Source: a virus. From it: 24,271 bases of DNA. The translations under genes and the position numbers were made by a program. Positions 18,638-24,271 of the stretch are shown here, piece by piece. Every line of letters begins with the position of its first letter. Position 1 is the first letter of the stretch. The stretch spans positions 1-24,271 of the IMG/VR virus record IMGVR_UViG_3300021479_000058; one strand, 5' to 3'. The notes beneath the pieces were generated by a model. It saw nothing but the letters and a program-made list of their open reading frames with translations. It was not told where the DNA came from and ran no database searches.

Positions 18638-20533
18638 ATGGGCTTTCATCTTCCTTCTGGCGTCGTCAATACAGACTCGGTGATGTTCGTCGCCGATACG
18701 ACGATGAAGTTTGCGTTGGTCAAGGAGCTATCCGACCAAACGCTGGTGATGATCAATTACGGCCAGCTTACCCCACCGCTTACCCTAACGGGTTATTCGT
18801 TCGCTGTTGACGTGACAAGCAACCCGCAACTTGTTGTGAGTTATCCACAAATCGATTTGGTTGGCGACACGTTGTCGTTTTTGCTGAGCGGCGGCATCGA
18901 GGGGCAACAATACAATATCTCGATCACAGTTAACCCCGGCGCGAGTGCGCAAACTGACGTGCTTACCGTCAGCATCCCGTCATTTGCTGATTGCGAGCGC
19001 GCGTCAATCAACCCGGTGCCGCAACTATACACTCAGACGCCGTTCGCCTCGAATACCTATGTTAATACCGGGGCGCGCTATTTTTGGGGGACGCAGCCGC
19101 CTCCGAACCCGAACGTCATGGATCAGTGGTATAGCGCAGACAGCAGCACGCTATACGAGTACGCTACAGACGGGGTGACTTTCTTTTGGCAGGTAATAGC
19201 GTCAACCAATTTGGTGGCGGAAGCGCCGTCGAGCAATCTGTTGTACTCGCGTTATAACGGTTATTGGGTGCCGGACATCATTCAGTCTGATGCGCCCGCT
19301 GATGGAGTGATGTACACACGCCGTTTGAACGCGTGGTATCCACTGCCGCAGTATATCGGGGAAGCGCCGGGTGGCGTTCGCTTTGGGCGCTTTAATGGGA
19401 CGTGGCAACCTGACGCGATCCAGACTGACGCGCCGAACGATGGCAATAATTATGCGCGTAGGAGCAACGCGTGGACTGCTCTCTTGCCGATCATCCCCGA
19501 AGCGCCAAGGGATAGCCGACTTTACTCTCGGGTGAACGGCGGTTGGCAACCCGATGCTATTCAAGCGGACGCGCCGCCCGATGGGCAGTTTTATGCTCGT
19601 AATAATCGGTCATGGATAGCTATCCTTGTAGATCAGTTTTTGACTGATGGGCCAAGCGACGGCACACTTTACGGACGGTTGAATGGCGCATGGTCGGCGG
19701 CTTACCCAGCGAGTAATCCGGCGAACTATGTTAGCGCGGGGCTACTTGCGACTTCGCTTGCTCTTTACATGCCTATACGCGGGGGCAGCTTCACTGGTGC
19801 GATTGGCGCACCCGGATTGATCTTGGCGAACGGTCCTGCAACGCTGCAAATCCCCGGTGGTTCGCCGGGGCAAGTTCTTGTTGCGAACTCAGCCAATACG
19901 TTTAATTGGGGAATGGTCCCTATCCCCGAGCCGCCGAACGATGGCACTGCTTATGCGCGTCAGAACGGTCTGTGGGTGCCGACCGCTAGCGGGGCAGGCT
20001 TGCCGGAAGCGCCGCAGGACGGCACGACCTACTCCCGTAATAACGCAGCGTGGGTGCATCTCGCGCATACCGATATCACTGACTGGGACGCTACGCTCAC
20101 AACTTTGCTACAGCCGTACGCGTTGCTGACACAAGTTCCGCTTGGCTCGATCAGCTTCCCGCTGATGGACGGCACGAACGCCATCGGTACGTCGCTGAAT
20201 TGGGCGCGGGCCGATCATGTCCATCCGACCGACACATCGCGATATGCCGCGACTAACCCAGCGGGTTACCAGACAGCGGCGCAAGTCACAGCGGCGCTTG
20301 GCCCCTACGCGCTTGCCAGTGCAGTGCCGGTGGCGTCGAATGCTGCGCCAAGCATGAATGGGGTTGCTGCGCCGGGTGGATCAGCCGCTTATTCACGGGG
20401 CGACCATGTTCACCCGACCGACACGACGCTTTACCCAATGAGTAACCCAGCGAGTTATCAGACGGCTGCTCAGGTTGCTAGCGCTATTTCTACTGCTGTT
20501 GCCAACGCCAATATTGACTGCGGCACCTTCTAG
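18638..20533 (+). CDS. Long tail-fibre protein with nine repeats, 631 aa
   Basis: The N-terminal region (VKELSDQTLVMINYGQLTPP ... FADCERA, then RYFWGTQPPPNPNVMDQWYS) is paralogous with the gene before and probably anchors it. From about residue 195 there are nine units of the form [E/D]-x-P-x-D-G-x2-Y-x-R-x-N-x2-W, spaced 22-26 aa in the first seven, with two more after a collagen-like/fibre segment (YMPIRGGSFTGAIGAPG). Near the C-terminus the unit ADHVHPTDTSRYA is repeated as GDHVHPTDTTLYP. These are well-known fibre motifs. Likely trimeric and involved in adsorption. Confidence 0.85.
   Translation: MGFHLPSGVVNTDSVMFVADTTMKFALVKELSDQTLVMINYGQLTPPLTLTGYSFAVDVTSNPQLVVSYPQIDLVGDTLSFLLSGGIEGQQYNISITVNPGASAQTDVLTVSIPSFADCERASINPVPQLYTQTPFASNTYVNTGARYFWGTQPPPNPNVMDQWYSADSSTLYEYATDGVTFFWQVIASTNLVAEAPSSNLLYSRYNGYWVPDIIQSDAPADGVMYTRRLNAWYPLPQYIGEAPGGVRFGRFNGTWQPDAIQTDAPNDGNNYARRSNAWTALLPIIPEAPRDSRLYSRVNGGWQPDAIQADAPPDGQFYARNNRSWIAILVDQFLTDGPSDGTLYGRLNGAWSAAYPASNPANYVSAGLLATSLALYMPIRGGSFTGAIGAPGLILANGPATLQIPGGSPGQVLVANSANTFNWGMVPIPEPPNDGTAYARQNGLWVPTASGAGLPEAPQDGTTYSRNNAAWVHLAHTDITDWDATLTTLLQPYALLTQVPLGSISFPLMDGTNAIGTSLNWARADHVHPTDTSRYAATNPAGYQTAAQVTAALGPYALASAVPVASNAAPSMNGVAAPGGSAAYSRGDHVHPTDTTLYPMSNPASYQTAAQVASAISTAVANANIDCGTF
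18780..18795 (+). repeat. Imperfect palindrome inside the fibre gene
   Basis: TTACCC-TAAC-GGGTTA, read as LTLTGY. The longer spacer makes this a weak member. Confidence 0.4.
19702..19716 (+). repeat. Imperfect palindrome inside the fibre gene
   Basis: TTACCC-AGC-GAGTAA, read as YPASN between repeat units. Confidence 0.6.
20254..20268 (+). repeat. Imperfect palindrome inside the fibre gene
   Basis: TAACCC-AGC-GGGTTA, read NPAGY; both outer positions differ from the perfect form. Confidence 0.45.
20431..20457 (+). repeat. Two overlapping imperfect palindromes
   Basis: TTACCC-AAT-GAGTAA (20431-20445) and TAACCC-AGC-GAGTTA (20443-20457) share three bases and are read YPMSNPASY in the last fibre repeat. 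Confidence 0.55.
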
Positions 20534-20535
20534 GA

Positions 20536-20547
20536 GGGTATATACCC
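20536..20547 (+). promoter_or_regulatory. Palindrome between ribosome site and start codon
   Basis: GGGTATATACCC, perfect, ends on the base before ATG 20548 and includes the last Gs of the GGAGGG ribosome site. Folding would hide that site. The arms are the half-sites of the dispersed palindrome turned outward. Confidence 0.6.
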
Positions 20548-22038
20548 ATGACCGGACGCGTCCAGACCCTTCGATCCACCGTTGCTGGCAATCGGCCTAC
20601 CGGACGTCAGCCGGGGGAGCTTTATGTCAACTGGGCTGACAATCAGTTCGGCGTGATTAACGCAAGCTCTGCGGCGCAGGACTTGCTCGCGATACCGTTC
20701 TTTTCTACGTTGTCGTCTTATGCGATTGGCGCGTTCGTCGTCTATAATGGGCAGCTTTATCGCGCTCTCGCGCCATCCAGCCCCGGCGCATTTGTCCCCG
20801 CCAATTGGGCGATAAGCGGCGGCGCGGTCAGTGTGGGCGACAACCCGCCTAGTAATCCGCAACCGGGAGCCCTATGGTGGGACAGCATAGGAGGGCAGCT
20901 TTACGTCTGGTTTGTGGACGCCAATTCTTCGCAGTGGGTGGTGGCGAATAACGCTGCGTCAGTGTTGGCTTCGGGGTATCTGCCGCTCTCTGGAGGTACG
21001 CTGACTGGCCCGCTTACTCTGCCGGGTAACCCGACAACACCACTTCAGTCAGTGCCGAAGCAATATGTTGACTCTCTGCCGGTGGCGATGAATGATAACC
21101 GCATTATCAACGGCGACATGCGGATCAATCAACGCGGCGTCGCGAGCGGGACGGCGGGCGGCTATACGGTTGATCGTTGGTCTTTTTCAGGAACACAGTC
21201 GAACAAAGGAACGTGGTCGCAGCAAGCCTTCAACGGTCTCGGCTTCCCTTTGGCTTGGAACTTCCTCTCAAATTCAGCTTACGCGCTTCTCGCGACGGAT
21301 AACTTTGGTTTGCTTCAGCTTATCGAAGCTGACATGATTTCGGACTTCCAATGGGGCACGACGAACGCGCAGCCGGTTACTCTATCGTTTGTCGTTTGGT
21401 CGACTATCGCAGGCACGTATAGCGGCGCGATCCGCAACGCGGCGTTTACCCGCTCTTATCCGTTCACTTTTAACATTCCTGTCGCGAGCGTAGCGACCAA
21501 GATTAATATCACCATCCCCGGCGATACGGCGGCCGGAACGTGGGTGATGAGTGGCAACGCCGCGTCTCTGATCCTTGGCTTTAATCTTGGCACGGGGACG
21601 ACTTACAGCGGTCCCGCAAATGCGTGGGCGTCGGCGAATTATGTCGCTGCGACCGGCTCGGTCAGCATCGTGTCGAACAACGCCGCGACCTTCTACCTGA
21701 CCGGCGTCAAGCTGGAGATTGGCAGCGTAGCAACGCCTTACAACCGGCAGTCGCTCGCGAAGTCTTTGGCCGACTGCCAGCGATATTTTCAGTCTTTTAA
21801 CAACGTTATGTGTACTGGTTATGGGCTTACTGGTGGTACTGTTTATTCTCCACTTATGTTTCTTGTTACAATGCGCGCTACACCGACTGTTGCCTATACC
21901 CCCGTAGCCAGTGCTAATGCAGGGGCTTTGACAACTAATACCGTTGATCAAAATAGTTTGCGGATGCAGATTACTGTTACTACGGCTGGACCCGGTTATG
22001 TAATTGCTTCTCCCACTACCTTGAGCGCGGAGCTTTAA
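20548..22038 (+). CDS. Receptor-binding-type tail fibre, 496 aa
   Basis: Starts MTGRVQTLRSTVAGNRPTGR. Order: N-terminal PGELYVNWADNQFGVINAS; a CBM5/12-like segment YAIGAFVVYNGQLYRALAPS; a fibre shaft SGYLPLSGGTLTGPLTLPG; then a large C-terminal beta domain beginning NRIINGDMRINQRG and ending LSAEL. The shaft plus this terminal domain is typical of proteins that bind host glycans. The last 300 residues are paralogous with the next gene, differing most at the extreme end (from about DCQRYF onward). The reader would expect host-range variation here. Confidence 0.85.
   Translation: MTGRVQTLRSTVAGNRPTGRQPGELYVNWADNQFGVINASSAAQDLLAIPFFSTLSSYAIGAFVVYNGQLYRALAPSSPGAFVPANWAISGGAVSVGDNPPSNPQPGALWWDSIGGQLYVWFVDANSSQWVVANNAASVLASGYLPLSGGTLTGPLTLPGNPTTPLQSVPKQYVDSLPVAMNDNRIINGDMRINQRGVASGTAGGYTVDRWSFSGTQSNKGTWSQQAFNGLGFPLAWNFLSNSAYALLATDNFGLLQLIEADMISDFQWGTTNAQPVTLSFVVWSTIAGTYSGAIRNAAFTRSYPFTFNIPVASVATKINITIPGDTAAGTWVMSGNAASLILGFNLGTGTTYSGPANAWASANYVAATGSVSIVSNNAATFYLTGVKLEIGSVATPYNRQSLAKSLADCQRYFQSFNNVMCTGYGLTGGTVYSPLMFLVTMRATPTVAYTPVASANAGALTTNTVDQNSLRMQITVTTAGPGYVIASPTTLSAEL
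21014..21029 (+). repeat. Imperfect palindrome in the fibre shaft
   Basis: TTACTC-TGCC-GGGTAA, read LTLPGN; 4-nt spacer and one arm mismatch. Confidence 0.4.
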
Positions 22039-22040
22039 TC

Positions 22041-23219
22041 ATGATCGACTTTCCTAACAACCCCACAGTCGGTCAGACTTTTACCGCCGCAGGCGTGACG
22101 TGGACGTGGGATGGAACCAAATGGACATCGAACGGGTTGAACGTGCCATACTTGCCGCTGGCGGGCGGCACGATGAGCGGGCCGATTACTCTACAGAGTG
22201 ACCCGGTTGCGCCGTTACAACCGGCGACTAAGCAGTATGTTGACTTCATTGAGGCGTCATATTCGCTTGGCAGCAACAGGATCATCAACGGCGACATGCG
22301 GTGGGATCAGCGCAACAACGGCGCAGCGAGTACGGTAAACAACATCTACACGGCTGATCGCTGGCAATATGGCGGATCGCAAGCCGCGAAGGGAACGTGG
22401 CAGCGCGTCTCGTCGGCTGCGCCTGGGTTCGGCTACGCTCTCAGCTTTATTTCGTCGTCGGCCTATGCTTCTGTGGCGGCGGATGTTTTCTGGTTTTTAC
22501 AGCCGATTGAAGCCGATCAGATTACTGACTTCCAGTGGGGGAGCGCGAGTGCTCAACCCGTCACGTTGTCGTTTTTAGTCTGGTCGAGTTTGAGCGGCAC
22601 ATTCAGCGGGGCGCTTCAGAATTACGCGCAGACACGCTCTTATCCGTTCACTTATTCGATCCCTGTCGCCAGTACATGGACGAAGATCGTCATCACGATC
22701 CCCGGCGACACGGGCGGAACATGGGTGATGAGCGGCAATGCTGGCTCGGCATATTTGGCGTTCGATCTTGGTTCCGGTTCGACCCATCGAGGCCCCGCAA
22801 ATGCGTGGGCGTCCGCGAATTATTATGGCGCGACCGGCTCGGTCAGCATCGTCGCTGTCAACGGCGCGCAATTCTTGGTCACTGGCGTCAAGCTGGAGAT
22901 CGGCAGCGTAGCAACGCCCTTTAATCGGCAGTCGCTGGCGAAGTCTCTGGCCGATTGCCAGCGGTATTACTCGGGGACACTGCAAATCTATGGCGCAGGG
23001 TCCGGTCAAGTTGCTGGCCAACCCTTCATCCACGGCTCGTTATCGCCAATTTGGATGCGCGCTGCTCCAACTACAGTGAACCTCACTACCGCCAATAGCA
23101 GTAATTGGACGTTGGTCAGTGTAACAAGTAATAATTCTTCCATCACGGCTAACGGGAACGCAACGGCGGCTGGCCTCGTCATTTTGAATGTTCTCTTTAA
23201 TCTTAGCGCGGAGCTTTAA
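22041..23219 (+). CDS. Second receptor-binding-type fibre, 392 aa
   Basis: Begins MIDFPNNPTVGQTFTAAGVT, with GVTWTWDGTKWTSNG, an attachment segment common in phage fibres, then YLPLAGGTMSGPITLQ shaft. From NRIINGDMRWDQRNN to DCQRYY it follows the gene upstream closely (shared ANAWASANY, GATGSVSIV-type, GVKLEIGSVATPFNRQSLAK), and both end LSAEL. The 60-70 residues between DCQRY and the end are unlike. It lacks the first N-terminal and carbohydrate-module parts of its paralogue, so it may attach differently. Confidence 0.85.
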   Translation: MIDFPNNPTVGQTFTAAGVTWTWDGTKWTSNGLNVPYLPLAGGTMSGPITLQSDPVAPLQPATKQYVDFIEASYSLGSNRIINGDMRWDQRNNGAASTVNNIYTADRWQYGGSQAAKGTWQRVSSAAPGFGYALSFISSSAYASVAADVFWFLQPIEADQITDFQWGSASAQPVTLSFLVWSSLSGTFSGALQNYAQTRSYPFTYSIPVASTWTKIVITIPGDTGGTWVMSGNAGSAYLAFDLGSGSTHRGPANAWASANYYGATGSVSIVAVNGAQFLVTGVKLEIGSVATPFNRQSLAKSLADCQRYYSGTLQIYGAGSGQVAGQPFIHGSLSPIWMRAAPTTVNLTTANSSNWTLVSVTSNNSSITANGNATAAGLVILNVLFNLSAEL

Positions 23220-23221
23220 GC

Positions 23222-23485
23222 ATGACCTATACGCAAGTTTGGGATCACATGAAGGGCCAACCTCACGACAGCATAATCCAGCGCGACGAGGACGGCGCGT
23301 TCATCCCGATGGACCCTGATAACATCGATTGTCAGGAATATATGGCATGGCTTGATGAAGGTAACGAGCCAACGGCTGCTGTTGCACCCGACACTTACCC
23401 TGAGGGTAACCTCGAAGTCACCGTCGTTAAGTCAGGCGGTGGGGCCTTCCCGATGGATGGTCCGATAAAGCGAACCAAGACTTAA
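23222..23485 (+). CDS. Small fibre-associated protein, 87 aa
   Basis: Starts MTYTQVWDHMKGQPHDSIIQ just after the fibre stop. RDEDGAFIPMDPDNIDCQEY then MAWLDEGNEP is a motif commonly found at the C-terminus of proteins encoded next to fibres (possible assembly or chaperone role). The later part contains a palindrome copy read TYPEGN. Ends GPIKRTKT. Shares its start context with the duplicated fibre ends. Confidence 0.75.
   Translation: MTYTQVWDHMKGQPHDSIIQRDEDGAFIPMDPDNIDCQEYMAWLDEGNEPTAAVAPDTYPEGNLEVTVVKSGGGAFPMDGPIKRTKT
23395..23409. repeat. Perfect palindrome copy inside a gene
   Basis: TTACCC-TGA-GGGTAA, read TYPEGN. It has no adjacent start or stop codon in use. Confidence 0.92.
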
Positions 23486-23505
23486 TCCCCAAAAGGAGAA
23501 AACCT

Positions 23506-23793
23506 ATGGCACAAGCACCACGACCCGGTATGCCGCCCCCACCCGCTCAGCAACAGCAACCCCCACAGCGAACCACGCAAGTGAACATCCACGGCGTGGC
23601 GGCACCACAACCGAACATGGCCCCCGACGAACCGGAACCCGAAGGGCTGAGCGACAACACCCGCGCCGAGATGGAGGCGGGGAGAAAGAACTTGGGGCAG
23701 CATTCCCGGCGCAACGACGCCGAGCATGAAGCTGGACGCCGCGCCAACCAGCAGAGAAGCGGTAACCGCAACCCCGACGGAACTAACCCATAG
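23506..23793 (+). CDS. Pro/Gln-rich polar protein, 95 aa
   Basis: Starts MAQAPRPGMPPPPAQQQQPP behind an AAAAGGAGAAAACCT site, one of the strongest in the window. The N-terminal third is Pro/Gln; then a short VNIHGVAAPQPN segment and a charged C-terminus (NTRAEMEAGRKNLGQHSRRN, GRRANQQRSGNRNP). Looks disordered. Its TAG lies inside the palindrome copy at 23784-23798. Function unknown. Confidence 0.78.
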   Translation: MAQAPRPGMPPPPAQQQQPPQRTTQVNIHGVAAPQPNMAPDEPEPEGLSDNTRAEMEAGRKNLGQHSRRNDAEHEAGRRANQQRSGNRNPDGTNP

Positions 23794-23798
23794 AGTAA
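23784..23798 (+). repeat. Imperfect palindrome containing a stop codon
   Basis: TAACCC-ATA-GAGTAA; the TAG of the 23506 gene falls across the spacer. ATG of the next gene is 17 nt downstream. Confidence 0.75.
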
Positions 23799-23815
23799 CT
23801 TTTTTGCCCACGGTA

Positions 23816-24271
23816 ATGATTGCTGACTTCGCGGGTATGCTCCCTATCCGCGACCCCATCCTCCTGCCGGATAACAACGCGCAGTTGGCTGAGAACTGCT
23901 GGCTATACCGTGGGCAAATTCGTGGGTTCAGGGCGGCGGCTGCGGTGGCGCAAGCAGTCTACGCCGACACCCAGCAAATCTACCGGATACCGCGCAACGC
24001 TGACAACCCGCCAGACTTTAGCAGCACGGGTTCGTTGTGGCTTGAGTTCCCCGATCCCTACATGGCGACCATCCGTAACCCTACGGTTGGCGACACGTTT
24101 GATCGATACTACTTCTTTCCTAGCGATCAATATGACTCTGCGGGTAACAATCCCTCGTGGCCGGTCGCCTCGCCGGGTCCGGTGTACAACACCCTTGCCC
24201 GCCTAGAGAGCGGTTCGCCCATGTACACTTTGGGCATCGCCGCGCCTTTGACGCCGCCCACCGTAACCCCA
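23816..24271 (+). CDS. Tail/DNA-stabilisation protein, N-terminal part
   Basis: The frame starts MIADFAGMLPIRDPILLPDN and stays open for 152 codons to the window edge. NNAQLAENCWLYRGQIRGFR, QQIYRIPRNADNPPDFSSTG, LWLEFPDPYMATIRNP, RYYFFPSDQYD and PVYNTLARLESGSPMYTLGI follow in order. The FAGMLP...LPDNNAQLAENCWL start is typical of a large podovirus structural protein generally annotated as a tail nozzle/tubular or packaged-DNA stabilisation protein. Most of the protein is missing, so the name is provisional. Confidence 0.82.
   Translation, partial: MIADFAGMLPIRDPILLPDNNAQLAENCWLYRGQIRGFRAAAAVAQAVYADTQQIYRIPRNADNPPDFSSTGSLWLEFPDPYMATIRNPTVGDTFDRYYFFPSDQYDSAGNNPSWPVASPGPVYNTLARLESGSPMYTLGIAAPLTPPTVTP

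Noticed and set aside
24061-24145. Further weak palindrome-like sites (TAACCCTACGGTTGG; CTCTGCGGGTAA)
   Set aside because: Two or more arm mismatches and in coding sequence; not distinguishable from chance.

Overview
This window is part of a tailed-phage (or prophage) genome, most likely a podovirus. It carries a large terminase, portal, scaffold, HK97-fold-like major capsid protein, head-tail adaptor genes, tail fibres and the start of a tail or DNA-stabilisation protein. There is no tape measure, sheath or tail-tube gene in this stretch. The best promoters have a CTTGAC-N17-CTATAT form, which is the housekeeping consensus described for rhizobial alphaproteobacteria, so an alphaproteobacterial host is a reasonable inference. 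No host gene or tRNA is visible.

Left arm (about 1-4900): small genes of unknown function on the minus strand, tightly packed with ATGA, TGATG or TAATG overlaps. They include a 381-aa acidic/coiled-coil protein, a predicted lipoprotein and several very short ORFs. Two strong minus-strand intrinsic terminators (1235-1269 and 1631-1663) bracket a gene-free stretch. Two clusters of CTAAC/GGTTAG repeats and an AT-rich tract (4131-4600) look like an operator or replication-origin region. Between 4892 and 5763 no convincing gene is seen, but there are several neat hairpins and a good rightward promoter at 5481-5509.

Right arm (5764-24271): plus-strand morphogenesis genes in the order terL, small genes, portal, small Gly/Pro/Lys-rich proteins, an Ig-like decoration protein, a DUF2829 (Tad2-like, anti-Thoeris) protein, scaffold (apparently split by a +1 frameshift), capsid, adaptors, two paralogous fibre-base proteins, two paralogous receptor-binding-type fibres, small accessory genes and a tail/stabilisation protein cut by the window end. 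One gene, a probable small terminase (8010-8567), lies on the opposite strand. It is driven from a promoter that overlaps the portal-side promoter back to back.

The most unusual feature is a dispersed 15-bp palindrome, TTACCC-N3-GGGTAA, with nine perfect and roughly twenty imperfect copies. Most sit at gene boundaries: 2-6 nt before start codons, across stop codons, or across a promoter start site. Several are read through in frame as YPxGN or NPxGN. In the left arm the variant form is TAACCC-N3-GGGTAA read in the direction of transcription, so the element is orientation-aware. It looks like a genome-wide operator or hairpin-type ribosome-site element, comparable in concept to the stoperators and start-associated sequences of mycobacteriophages but with a different sequence.
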